A stretch of 64,000 nt of DNA. Origin: Burkholderia sp. MS389 (GTDB lineage Bacteria; Pseudomonadota; Gammaproteobacteria; Burkholderiales; Burkholderiaceae). The translations under genes were made by a program, and so were the position numbers. This document shows positions 8,532-16,801 of the stretch, in pieces (the stretch's first letter is position 1; every line of letters starts with the position of its first letter). Under the pieces are notes generated by a model that was given only the letters and a program-made list of their open reading frames with translations, made no database searches and was not told where the DNA came from. The DNA lies in NCBI RefSeq assembly GCF_016899425.1, contig NZ_CP045995.1:1116001-1180000 (forward strand). The letters are read 5' to 3'.

Positions 8532-9049
8532 GCAAGGCCGGGCATGATTTCACCGATCGTCGGCGCGACGGGGTCGGGCCTTTCGGATCGTCTGACGGTT
8601 TATTTGTCGCGCGCTCCACCGACGCCTGCCCGCCGCCCGGCAGGTGTGACGGCAACGAAACGAGCATCGGGAATTCGACACGAACGCATTCCCCGCCATC
8701 CTAATGATATGGACTGCGAATTCAATCGAATCGACCTGAACGACGAAGCATTGGCAATCCCACCGCGTGTCGCCCCACCACCGACACGCGATCGTCTTCC
8801 GTCATCGAAGCGCCGCGATACCGCCGACGACGACATGGCTGGACTGCCATCGCTCGCGCCGATGCGCGCGACGGGCATCACGATCACGTCCGCGTCCGGC
8901 AATCGCGCTCCGCCGCCCATCGCAACCCCGCTTGCACTCGAATCATCCGCCGCCGCACGCCGCGTCGAAGTGCAATAACTGACAGTTTCTCGCCCGGGGG
9001 CTTTTCATTAGATTGGCGACACGATCCATGCAAAGTCTCGCGCCCCGAC
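8532..9049. other. Intergenic region, no recognisable gene
   Basis: It separates the divergent puu-type operon and the biosynthetic arm that starts at 9050. Open frames on both strands (8544-8978 and 8600-8920) have no family resemblance and repetitive Arg/Ser/Pro composition typical of non-coding GC-rich frames. The promoter for the 9050 operon should be here, but I cannot point to a convincing -35/-10 pair. Confidence 0.5.
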
Positions 9050-10198
9050 ATGACTCTCACCGCCTGCGAAGCACAGCACACGACGACCGCCGCATACCGG
9101 GACATCGCCGAACGCCATGCGCGGTCCGCCCCTTGCGGCGCCTTCCATCGCGATGCATGGGATGCCTTGTCCGACGCGGGACTGTGGCGCGTGCCGGTCC
9201 CGCGCGAACTCGGCGGCGCGGGCGGCACGTGGCACGACTTCGTCGATGCCTTCGAAGCGGTCGCCGCGGCGCTGCGCTCCGTCGGCTTCGCGATGGCGCT
9301 CGCGAATCAGGCGACGCTGATTCGCGCGATCGTCGCATACGGTTCCGACGCGCAGCGCACGCAGCATCTGCCGTCGCTGCTGTCCGGCGCGATCGGCGCC
9401 ACGGCGATCTCGGAGAAAGGTACCGGCACCGAAGTGCGCGCGCTCGAAACGTGCCTCGTTCGCGACGGCGACCACTACCGGCTCGACGGCCACAAGTACA
9501 ACATCAGCCACGCGCCCGAAGCGCGCCTGATGATGATCGTCGCGACCCTGACCGGCGACGGCAAGCCGGCCACCGCGCTGGTGCTGATCGATCCCGAACG
9601 CGCGGGCGTGCAGCGCAGCGCCCCACAGGCGACGTTCGGCGTCGCGGATCTTCCGATCGGCGACGTCGCGCTGTCCGGCGTGCGCGTCGATGCCGACGAA
9701 CTGCTCGGCACGCCCGGCGACGGGCTGCGCCTGCTGATGGACATCGCGTCGATGAATCGCGCGCTGTTCGGCCTGCTGTGCGCGAACGTCACCCAGCCGT
9801 TTCTCGCCGACGCGCTCGCGCACGTCAGCGCCCGCAAAACGCTCGGCGTCGCGCTGGACGCGCATCAACACGTGCAGCGCCGGCTGGTCGACGTCCAGGT
9901 CGGCATCGAACGCACCCGCTGGACGGCGCGCGCGGCGCTCGACCTGCTCGTCGCGCAGCGTCCCGAGGCGCTCGCGAACTGCTCGATCGCGAAGCTCGCG
10001 GGCGCGCGCGATCTCGCGCAGGCCGCGCTGCACCTGCTCGCGATTCACGGCAGCGACGGCTACCGGCGCGGGCCGCTCGCCACCTTCGTCGCCGACGCGC
10101 TCGCGATGGGCTCGGCCGGCGGCACCGAGGAAATGCACTACCGCAACATCTTCAGCCAGATGCAACGCCGCGCGGCCGCCACGGCGCGCGCGGCGTGA
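9050..10198 (+). CDS. Acyl-CoA dehydrogenase-fold flavoprotein, possibly a TdaE-like oxygenase
   Basis: A 382-residue protein with the acyl-CoA dehydrogenase layout: an alpha-helical N-domain, the mid-domain motif ATAISEKGTGTEVRALE followed by DGHKYNIS, and a C-terminal helical bundle ending in SAGGTEEMHYRNIF. In medium-chain acyl-CoA dehydrogenases the C-terminal motif is Y-E-G-T with a catalytic Glu; here the aligned residue is Gly, so ordinary alpha,beta-dehydrogenation is doubtful. TdaE of tropone biosynthesis is a known acyl-CoA-dehydrogenase-fold flavoprotein that acts as an oxygenase on a CoA ester. First gene of a tightly packed operon with a thioesterase and aromatic-pathway enzymes. 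TdaE-like function is a hypothesis. Confidence 0.75.
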   Translation: MTLTACEAQHTTTAAYRDIAERHARSAPCGAFHRDAWDALSDAGLWRVPVPRELGGAGGTWHDFVDAFEAVAAALRSVGFAMALANQATLIRAIVAYGSDAQRTQHLPSLLSGAIGATAISEKGTGTEVRALETCLVRDGDHYRLDGHKYNISHAPEARLMMIVATLTGDGKPATALVLIDPERAGVQRSAPQATFGVADLPIGDVALSGVRVDADELLGTPGDGLRLLMDIASMNRALFGLLCANVTQPFLADALAHVSARKTLGVALDAHQHVQRRLVDVQVGIERTRWTARAALDLLVAQRPEALANCSIAKLAGARDLAQAALHLLAIHGSDGYRRGPLATFVADALAMGSAGGTEEMHYRNIFSQMQRRAAATARAA

Positions 10199-10234
10199 CC
10201 GCACACCCTTCCCTCACCCGTTCAGGAGTTGCCC

Positions 10235-10639
10235 TTGACTATCCAGACTGGCCTGCGTGCCCGCGCCACCCACCGCGTCGACACGATTTCGCTCGCCGAT
10301 CAATGGGGCGGCGAAGCGCACGCGCTCGCGAGCCCGATCATGATCATCTTCATCGAACAGACCTGCATGCAGGCGACCGACCATCTGCTGCCGGCCGGGC
10401 AGATGACGGTCGGCTACAACTTCGAGATCAAGCATCTCGCACCGACGCCGCCCGAATGGGAAGTGACGGTCGATGCCGAACTGATCGAGGTCGACGGCCG
10501 CATGATGACGTACCGGGTCGAGGTGCGCGACGCGGTGGGCGTCGTCGGCGAAGGCGTGCATACGCGCTGCGCCGTGAGCCGCGACGGCTTCCACCGCCGC
10601 CTGGAAGAGCGGCGCGACAGCGCGGCGCTCGCCCGCTAA
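10235..10639 (+). CDS. Hotdog thioesterase, fluoroacetyl-CoA thioesterase (FlK)-like
   Basis: A 134-residue single hotdog domain. The pattern SPIMIIFIEQTC (helix with acidic residue), LPAGQMTVGYNFEIKHLAPTPP (active-site His before a PTP turn) and AELIEVDGRMMTYRVEVRD is that of the FlK-like acyl-CoA thioesterases. I chose the TTG at 10235 because CAGGAG (10223-10228) lies 6 bases before it; the earlier TTG at 10229 abuts that ribosome-binding site. It probably hydrolyses a CoA ester made or consumed by the neighbouring flavoprotein. Residual promiscuity or a detoxifying role cannot be excluded. Confidence 0.78.
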   Translation: MTIQTGLRARATHRVDTISLADQWGGEAHALASPIMIIFIEQTCMQATDHLLPAGQMTVGYNFEIKHLAPTPPEWEVTVDAELIEVDGRMMTYRVEVRDAVGVVGEGVHTRCAVSRDGFHRRLEERRDSAALAR

Positions 10640-10656
10640 CGAGCCGGAGCCCGACC

Positions 10657-11676
10657 ATGATTCCGCTTCCGCTGCAGGGTCTCCGGCTGCCGGTGATTGC
10701 GTCTCCGATGCTGATCGCGAGCTATCCCGAGATGGTGCTCGCCCAGTGCAGGAGCGGGATCGTCGGCGCATTTCCGGCGCTCAACGCGCGGCTCAGCGCG
10801 CAGCTCGGCGACTGGATCGACACGATCGACGGCACGCTGCGCGCGTACCGGGACGCCCATCCCGATGCGCCGGTCGGCCCGTACGCGGTCAACCATATCT
10901 GCCATCCGTCGAATCCGCGCGTCGAACAGGACCTGCGCATCTGCATCGACCGACGCGTGCCGCTGATGATCACGAGCCTGCGCGCACCGTCGCGCGACGT
11001 CGTCGATGCGATCCATGCGTACGGCGGGATCGTGCTGCACGACGTCACGACGGTGCGACATGCGCAGAAGGCGCTGGAAGCCGGCGTCGACGGCCTCGTC
11101 CTCGTCGCGGCGGGGGCGGGCGGCCACGCCGGCACGCTGTCGCCGTTCGCGCTGGTCACCGAAGTGCGGCGCTTCTACGACGGCTTCATCGCGCTGTCCG
11201 GTGCGATCGCGACGGGCGACGCGATCGCCGCCGCGCGCGCGCTCGGCGCCGATTTCGCGTACATCGGAACGCGCTTCCTGGCGTCGCACGAAGCCAACGT
11301 GGTGCAGCGCTACAAGGACACGATCGTCGAAGCCAGCGCGGCCGACATCATCTACACCGACGCATTCACCGGCGTCCACGGCAACTACCTGCGCCAGAGC
11401 ATCGAGGCGGCCGGGCTCGACGCGCGGCGACTCGCCCGGGTCGACGGCGCGCAGCTCGATTTCTCGCCGGACGGCGGCGCGAAGCAGTGGCGCGACATCT
11501 GGGGGGCCGGCCAGGGCGTCGGCGCGATGGACGCGGTGCTCAGCGTCGCCGAAATCGTCGAACGGCTCGCGGCCGAATACGCGCGCGCCGTCGCCCGCAT
11601 GCAGCCGGGCGCGGCGACGCACGTCGCCCCGCACCGGCCGGCCGTTTCCGCGACTTCACGGACCGATACGCGATGA
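10657..11676 (+). CDS. Nitronate monooxygenase / 2-nitropropane dioxygenase-like flavoprotein
   Basis: A 339-residue FMN-dependent TIM barrel. The N-terminus LPVIASPMLIASYPEMVLAQCRSGIVGAFPALNAR and the mid-region LVLVAAGAGGHAGTLSPFALV (with the conserved GGH) mark the NMO/NPD family, and ALGADFAYIGTRFLASHEA supplies the phosphate-binding end. Start ATG at 10657, 17 bp after the thioesterase; its last codons overlap pheA (ATGA), so it belongs to the same transcript. Family members use O2 on carbanion-like substrates, so an oxidative step in the pathway is plausible, but the actual substrate is unknown. Confidence 0.8.
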   Translation: MIPLPLQGLRLPVIASPMLIASYPEMVLAQCRSGIVGAFPALNARLSAQLGDWIDTIDGTLRAYRDAHPDAPVGPYAVNHICHPSNPRVEQDLRICIDRRVPLMITSLRAPSRDVVDAIHAYGGIVLHDVTTVRHAQKALEAGVDGLVLVAAGAGGHAGTLSPFALVTEVRRFYDGFIALSGAIATGDAIAAARALGADFAYIGTRFLASHEANVVQRYKDTIVEASAADIIYTDAFTGVHGNYLRQSIEAAGLDARRLARVDGAQLDFSPDGGAKQWRDIWGAGQGVGAMDAVLSVAEIVERLAAEYARAVARMQPGAATHVAPHRPAVSATSRTDTR

Positions 11677-12815
11677 CGCCGACCGAACTTGCCGCCCCGT
11701 CGTCCGTCGACGATGCGATCGCACGCCGCCGCGCGCAGATCGACGTGATCGACGACCAGCTTCTCGAGCTGATCGGCCAGCGCATCGCTCACGCAACCGA
11801 GATCGGTCATCTCAAGCGAAATGCGGGGCTCGCGGTGCGGCAGCCCGCCCGCGAAGCGTCGATCGTCGCCGAGCTGTGCACGCGCGCGCCGTGGGGGCTA
11901 CGCGACCGCGACCTGCGCGCCATCTGGCAGACGCTGTTCAGCGCGAGCCGTGACGCGCAATCGCTGCCGTCCGTCGCGTTCCTCGGCCCGTCGGGCACCT
12001 ACACCGAAACCGCGATGCTGCGTCACTTCGGCGAATTCGCCCGCGGGCAGGCGCACGAGACGATCGACGCCGTATTCGACGCGCTTGCGCGCGGCGACGC
12101 GGAATGCGCGGTCGTGCCGGTCGAGAATTCGTCCGAAGGCACCGTGACCCGCACGCTCGACCTGCTGATCGCGCAAGCGGCGCCCGTCACCGGCGAGATC
12201 GAACTGCCGGTCGCGCACTGCCTGCTGAGCGCCAGCGGCTCGCTCACCGGCGTCGACAGCGTGGTCGGCCATCCGCAGGCGCTCGCGCAATGCCGCGCGT
12301 GGCTCGACGCGCATGCGCCCGGCCTGCGCCGCATCCCGGTGTCCAGCAACGCGGTGGCCGCGCGCGAGGCCGCGCACCTGTATGACTGCGCGGCGATCGC
12401 CGGCGAACCCGCGGCCGCGCTTTACGGACTGCGAATCGTCGCCAGCGCGATCCAGGATCACCCGGACAACCGCACGCGCTTCGTGATCGTCGGCGGCCAG
12501 ACGCCGGCGCCGACCGGCTACGACCGCACGAGCATCGTGCTGCGGCCGACCGATGCGCCCGACGCGCTGGCGCGCGTGTTCGACGCGCTCGCCCACCACC
12601 GCGCGCCGCTGCTCTGGGTCGGCGTGCGCCCGGCACGGGACGCGGGCCATGCATATCGGTACTGCATCGACTTCGGCGGGCATCCGCTCGATCCGAACGT
12701 GCGCGCGGCGCTCGACGAGATTGCGTTCGCCGCTTCCGAGCTGCGCGTGCTCGGCGCCTATCCGCGTGCCGCGGGCGGTACCGACCGGCACGCCGACGGC
12801 CCCGCCGCATCATGA
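11673..12815 (+). CDS. pheA: Bifunctional chorismate mutase / prephenate dehydratase (P-protein), altered ACT domain
   Basis: A 380-residue protein with three parts. Residues ~15-95 are an AroQ chorismate mutase (IDVIDDQLLELIGQRIAHATEIGHLK). Residues ~100-280 are prephenate dehydratase (VAFLGPSGTYTETA, VVPVENSSEGTV, catalytic NRTRFVIVG). The C-terminus is an ACT-like domain. Together they convert chorismate to phenylpyruvate. In E. coli-type P-proteins the ACT domain binds Phe through GALV and ESRP motifs; the aligned positions here read DALA and GVRP, suggesting loss of feedback inhibition. It overlaps the genes on both sides by 4 bases. It is probably a pathway-dedicated paralogue rather than the housekeeping copy. 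Confidence 0.88.
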   Translation: MTPTELAAPSSVDDAIARRRAQIDVIDDQLLELIGQRIAHATEIGHLKRNAGLAVRQPAREASIVAELCTRAPWGLRDRDLRAIWQTLFSASRDAQSLPSVAFLGPSGTYTETAMLRHFGEFARGQAHETIDAVFDALARGDAECAVVPVENSSEGTVTRTLDLLIAQAAPVTGEIELPVAHCLLSASGSLTGVDSVVGHPQALAQCRAWLDAHAPGLRRIPVSSNAVAAREAAHLYDCAAIAGEPAAALYGLRIVASAIQDHPDNRTRFVIVGGQTPAPTGYDRTSIVLRPTDAPDALARVFDALAHHRAPLLWVGVRPARDAGHAYRYCIDFGGHPLDPNVRAALDEIAFAASELRVLGAYPRAAGGTDRHADGPAAS

Positions 12816-13483
12816 CGACGGCGCCCGCTTCGTCCCGCGTCGCGGCCCGGCTGCTCGCGATTCGCGACGGTCGCGACGATCGCCTGCTCGTGCTGTGCGG
12901 CATCGCCGCGGCGGACTGCCTGCCGCTTGCCGCCGGACGATGGCTGCGCGCGCTGCGCGCCGAATACGACGACGAACTGGAGCTGCTGCCGTTCGTGCGC
13001 GGCACGCCCGACGCCGCCGGCATCGCGTGCCTGCTGCGGCGCTGCGAGCGTCTGCGGCTTCCGGCGGTGGCGATCGGCGACACCGCGGCGACCGCCTATG
13101 GCCGCTGGCGCGCGTGCCTGCCCGCAGCGCCGCTGACCTGGCGGGTGCTCGAAACGTCCGCTGCACGGGCCGCGACGCCGCTGCCCGGCGGTCTGCTGGC
13201 GCGCTGGCCGGTACGCGCGGCCGAGCCGGTCGACTGGCCGCGCTCGCGCCGCGTCATTGCGGATCTCGGCGCTGCGTCGCCGGCGCTTGGCGCGCGCATC
13301 GGCGCGCTCGCCGACGCACTGTGCGACGGCACGCTCGTAGTCGCCGGCATTGCGCTGGACACGGCCGCCGGCGCGCCGCACACCTTCATCACCGATGCGC
13401 TGGACCCGCTCGCGAACTACGTCCGGATGCAGCGCATCGCCGCCGTGACGCGCCGCGCGCCGTCGCTGCGGAGCCGCCTGTGA
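12812..13483 (+). CDS. Truncated DAHP-synthase-like protein lacking catalytic residues (pseudoenzyme)
   Basis: A 223-residue protein, not obviously any family at first sight, but hand alignment to the DAHP synthase at 21105-22211 shows shared blocks in order. DDRLLVLCGIAAADC (residues 22-36) matches DDRLALIVGPCSIHD. LRAEYDDELELL (48-59) matches LRERYADVLEIV. RLRLPAVAIGDTAATAY (80-96) matches ALGLPAATEFLDPMTAPY. LVVAGIAL...FITDAL (175-196) matches AIVGVMIES...SITDAC. The KPRTT.GWKG and GFKNGTDG substrate motifs are absent. Of the four metal ligands expected (Cys, His, Glu, Asp) only the Asp appears kept. The frame is intact and overlaps both neighbours by 4 bases, so it is a maintained gene, not debris. 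A regulatory or scaffold role is inference. Confidence 0.65.
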   Translation: MTTAPASSRVAARLLAIRDGRDDRLLVLCGIAAADCLPLAAGRWLRALRAEYDDELELLPFVRGTPDAAGIACLLRRCERLRLPAVAIGDTAATAYGRWRACLPAAPLTWRVLETSAARAATPLPGGLLARWPVRAAEPVDWPRSRRVIADLGAASPALGARIGALADALCDGTLVVAGIALDTAAGAPHTFITDALDPLANYVRMQRIAAVTRRAPSLRSRL

Positions 13484-14004
13484 ACCCGCGCCCGCAGGCC
13501 GGCCCGACGCGCATCGCGCTCGTCGGCATGCCCGGCGCCGGCAAGACGACGATCGGCAGCGCACTGGCCCGCGCGCTCGCGTTGCCGTTCGTCGACGCCG
13601 ACCGCGAACTCGAACGCCGCTTCGGCGCGCCCGTCGCCGTGCAATTCCATGCGGGCGACTTCCGCGCACGCGAAGCCGACGTGATCGACGCGCTGACGCG
13701 CGGGCCGGCGCTCGTGCTCGCGACCGGCGGCGGCGCCGTGCTGCGCGACGACACGCGCGCGCGGCTCGGCCAGCGCTGTTTCGTGATCCATCTCGCGACC
13801 GATCTCGACACCCTGTGGCACCGCACGCGCGGCGACGCGTCCCGCCCGCTGCTGAACGTCGCCGACCCGCGCGCGGCGCTCGCCGTGCTGCACGACGCGC
13901 GCGAATCGCTGTACCGCGCCTGCGCGCACTGCCGCATCGACACCTCGGGCCAGTCCGTCGCACAAACGCTCGCGGCAGCGCTCGACGCACTCGCCATCGC
14001 GTAA
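13480..14004 (+). CDS. aroK: Shikimate kinase, cluster-associated paralogue
   Basis: A 174-residue protein starting with GTG at 13480 (GTGA overlap with the previous gene). It has the P-loop IALVGMPGAGKTTIGSALA, the shikimate-binding region FVDADRELERRFG and FRAREADVIDAL, the glycine-rich LATGGGAVLRDDTR, and the lid/adenine segment ASRPLLNVADP. All residues usually needed for phosphorylating shikimate appear present. Its position after pheA and the DAHP-synthase-like gene indicates it boosts chorismate supply for this operon. Last gene before a 153-bp gap that precedes the efflux genes. Confidence 0.88.
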   Translation: MNPRPQAGPTRIALVGMPGAGKTTIGSALARALALPFVDADRELERRFGAPVAVQFHAGDFRAREADVIDALTRGPALVLATGGGAVLRDDTRARLGQRCFVIHLATDLDTLWHRTRGDASRPLLNVADPRAALAVLHDARESLYRACAHCRIDTSGQSVAQTLAAALDALAIA

Positions 14005-14098
14005 CCCGCGCGCCCCTGTCTGCCCCCCTTCCGCTGTTTCGACGATGCCGTCCGGTGCGGCCGACTGCCATTTCTACCAGTTGCCGATCGTCAAATAA

Positions 14099-14122
14099 TA
14101 TCTAAAGATATATTTTTAGATA
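14099..14122. promoter_or_regulatory. AT-rich perfect dyad upstream of the efflux operon
   Basis: TATCTAAA (14099-14106) and TTTAGATA (14115-14122) form a perfect 8-bp inverted repeat around an 8-base AT-only-but-one spacer, 36 bp before the ATG at 14158. It stands out from the GC-rich surroundings and is a likely operator and/or -10 region for the pump genes. The binding protein is unknown. Confidence 0.55.
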
Positions 14123-14157
14123 CAGATCGTTTGCCTTCACGCGACAGGAAACCGACC

Positions 14158-15603
14158 ATGCCCCTCCTCATCGACCGCGCGCGCGGCGCCCGCCGCCTGG
14201 TTCCCGCGCTCGCCGCGCTCGCGATCGCCGGCTGCGCGCCGTTCGGCCCGCAACGCCCGGCGGCCCGGATCACGCCCGTCGAGCAGCTCGATGCGGGCGC
14301 CGCGATCGGCGCGGCCAGCGCCGGCTCGCCGACGGTCGCCGAACGCTGGTGGACCGCGTTCGGCGATGCGCAGCTGGATCGCCTCGTCGACGATGCGCTG
14401 GCCGGCGCACCGACGCTGCAGGCGCAGCGCGAACGGGTCGCGCAGGCGCTGGCCGACGCCGACGTCGAAAATGCCGCGCTGCTGCCGCAGCTCGGCGCGA
14501 CGGCGAGCGCGGTGCCGACGCGCCTGCCCGGCAGCTACCGGACGCCGCCGCCCGCGGCCGGGCACTGGCAGGTCGACGCGCAGGCGCTGCTCGGCGCGTC
14601 GTGGGATCTCGACATCGCCGGCCGGCAGCACGCGCTGGCGCGCGCCGCCGCACTGCGCGCGGACCAGCAGCGCGCGCTCGAACGCGCGGCCGCCGTGTCG
14701 TTGCAGGCGGCGATCGTCGAAACGTATCTGCAACTCGCGCTCGAACAGCGACTGCTCGCGATCGCGCGCGATACGCTGCAGCAGCACAGCTATCTGCTGC
14801 GCCTCACGTCGCAACGCGCGGACGCCGGCCTCGACATGCAGGTCGCCGTGCTCAGGGCGAGCGAACCGATTCCGCACGCGCAGGCCGACATCGACACGCA
14901 TGCGGCCGCGTCGGCCCGGCTGCGCCACCGGCTCGCCGCGCTCGTCGGCCGGGGGCCCGGTTACGCCGATGCGCTGACGCCCGCCGCGCCGCCGGCCGCG
15001 GCGCTGCCGATGCCGGCCGTCCTGCCCGCGGCGCTGATCGGCCGCCGGCCCGACGTCCTGGCCGCGCGCTACCGGGTCGAAGCCGAAGCGGCGAACATCG
15101 ACGCGGCGCGCGCCGCGTTCTATCCGGACGTCAACCTGCTGGCCTTCGCCGGCGTGCAGAGCTTCGGCTTCCGCGCGCTGTTCCACGGCAACAGCGGCAC
15201 GCTCGGCGCGGGCCCCGCGATCACGCTGCCGATTTTCGAGGGCGGGCGCCTGCGTGCCGGCCTGCGCGCGCAAACCGCCGCGTACAACGCGGCCGTCGCG
15301 ACGTACGACGACACGGTCGTCAACGCGCTCGCGCAGGTCAGCGACACCCTCGTCCAGATCGACACGCTCGGCCGGCAGCGCGCGCTTCAGCGCGAGGCGC
15401 TGTCGCGCGCGCAACAGGCCTACACCATCGAAACGCAGCGCTACCGGAAAGGCATTTCCGGCTATCTCGACGTCCTGCTCGCCGAAGGCCGGCTGCTCGA
15501 CGACCGCGCATCGGTCGCCCGCGCGGACGCGTCATTCGCGATCGAGCATGCCCGCCTGATCGCCGCGCTCGGCGGCGCCACTTCCACTGGAGTCACCCAA
15601 TGA
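14158..15603 (+). CDS. Outer-membrane efflux lipoprotein, NodT/OprM family
   Basis: A 481-residue TolC-like outer-membrane factor. The lipobox is at AIAGCAP near residue 24 after an arginine-rich n-region, so it should be lipid-anchored. The two repeated halves typical of the family are visible: WWTAFGDAQLDRLVDDAL in the first, and RRPDVLAARYRVEAEAANIDAARAAFYPDV followed by LPIFEGGRLRAGL in the second. Start ATG 14158, with AGGA 9 bases upstream; a TTG at 14131 in frame is less likely. It overlaps the next gene (ATGA). It forms the exit duct of a tripartite pump with the two following genes. Confidence 0.88.
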   Translation: MPLLIDRARGARRLVPALAALAIAGCAPFGPQRPAARITPVEQLDAGAAIGAASAGSPTVAERWWTAFGDAQLDRLVDDALAGAPTLQAQRERVAQALADADVENAALLPQLGATASAVPTRLPGSYRTPPPAAGHWQVDAQALLGASWDLDIAGRQHALARAAALRADQQRALERAAAVSLQAAIVETYLQLALEQRLLAIARDTLQQHSYLLRLTSQRADAGLDMQVAVLRASEPIPHAQADIDTHAAASARLRHRLAALVGRGPGYADALTPAAPPAAALPMPAVLPAALIGRRPDVLAARYRVEAEAANIDAARAAFYPDVNLLAFAGVQSFGFRALFHGNSGTLGAGPAITLPIFEGGRLRAGLRAQTAAYNAAVATYDDTVVNALAQVSDTLVQIDTLGRQRALQREALSRAQQAYTIETQRYRKGISGYLDVLLAEGRLLDDRASVARADASFAIEHARLIAALGGATSTGVTQ

Positions 15604-16799
15604 ACCGTCCCGAATCCCCCGCCGCCGAGCCCGCGCTGCAACGCGCGCGCCGGCGCTACTTCCGCTGGTTCTTCATCGCGCTCGCCGGCGCGGCCGGCCT
15701 CGCCGCCGTCGCGTGGGCCACCACCCGAGGCACCGAGACGACCGACGACGCGTACGTCTCCGGCGACGTCGTGCAGATCTCGCCTCAGATCGGCGGCACC
15801 GTCGACGCCGTGCGCGTGCAGAACGCCGACTGGGTCCGTCCCGGCGACCTGCTGTTCAGCGTCGACAAGACCGACGCCCGGCTCGCGCTGGACGAAGCGG
15901 TCGCGCAACTCGCGCATGCGGTGCGCCAATACCGCACCGCGCATGCGGACGCGGTGCGCGACGAAGCGCAGATCCGGGTGCGGCGCACCGAATGGGCGAA
16001 GGCGAACGACGACCTGCAGCGCCGCCTGAGCCTCGCGCAAGACGGCGGCGTGTCGCGCGAGGACCTGCGCCATGCGCGGGATGCGATGGACGGCGCGGCC
16101 GCCGCGCTGAACGCGCAGCAGGCCGCCTACGACGCGACGCTCGCGCGCACCGACGGCACGTCGATCGACACGAATCCGCTCGTGCGCGCGGCGGCCGCCC
16201 GGGTCCGCAGCGCGGCGCTCGCGCTGCGCCGCACCGAAATACACGCGCCGCTCGGCGGGCTCGTCACGCGCCGGGTCGTGCAGGTCGGCCAGCACGTGTC
16301 GCCCGGCACGCCGTCGATGGCGCTCGTGCCGCTCGATCACGTGTGGGTCGAGGCCAACTTCAAGGAGTCGCAACTGCGCGGCATGCGCGCCGGGCAGCCG
16401 GTCGAGCTGTTCTCGGACCTGTACGGCAGCGACGTGGTGTTCCACGGGCGCGTCGTCGGGCTCGAAGCCGGCACCGGCGCCGCGTTCGCGGCCGTGCCCG
16501 CGCAGAACGCGACCGGCAACTGGATCAAGGTCGTCCAGCGCGTGCCGGTCCGGATCGCGCTCGATCCCGCCGAGCTGCGCGCGCACCCGCTGCGTATCGG
16601 CCTGTCGATGACGGCATCGGTACCGGTCGATCACGGCCCCGGCACCGCGTCGGCGTCGCCGCCCGCCCGTCCGCCCGAAGCGCGCCGGTCGATCGACGCC
16701 ACGTCGATCTATCGCGACGACGATGAAGCGGGCGAGGCGCTCGTCACCGAGACGATTCGCGCGAACAGCGGCGCACGCCCGCTCGCACCGGGAGCCTGA
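15600..16799 (+). CDS. emrA: Membrane-fusion protein, EmrA/HlyD family
   Basis: A 399-residue periplasmic adaptor. One N-terminal membrane helix (FRWFFIALAGAAGLAAVAWA) is followed by the hallmark TDDAYVSGDVVQISPQIGGTVDAVRVQNADWVRPGDLLFSVD (biotinyl-lipoyl half), a long coiled-coil helical hairpin, then IHAPLGGLVTRRVVQVGQHVSPGTPSMALVPLDHVWVEANFKE (second lipoyl half and barrel). It pairs with DHA2-type permeases. It starts 4 bases before the upstream stop and ends 2 bases before the permease ATG. Confidence 0.9.
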   Translation: MNRPESPAAEPALQRARRRYFRWFFIALAGAAGLAAVAWATTRGTETTDDAYVSGDVVQISPQIGGTVDAVRVQNADWVRPGDLLFSVDKTDARLALDEAVAQLAHAVRQYRTAHADAVRDEAQIRVRRTEWAKANDDLQRRLSLAQDGGVSREDLRHARDAMDGAAAALNAQQAAYDATLARTDGTSIDTNPLVRAAAARVRSAALALRRTEIHAPLGGLVTRRVVQVGQHVSPGTPSMALVPLDHVWVEANFKESQLRGMRAGQPVELFSDLYGSDVVFHGRVVGLEAGTGAAFAAVPAQNATGNWIKVVQRVPVRIALDPAELRAHPLRIGLSMTASVPVDHGPGTASASPPARPPEARRSIDATSIYRDDDEAGEALVTETIRANSGARPLAPGA

Positions 16800-16801
16800 C
16801 G

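Noticed and set aside
8544..8978. 144-residue plus-strand ORF and a 106-residue minus-strand ORF in the same place
   Set aside because: No family resemblance or ribosome-binding site, and low-complexity composition; treated as intergenic.
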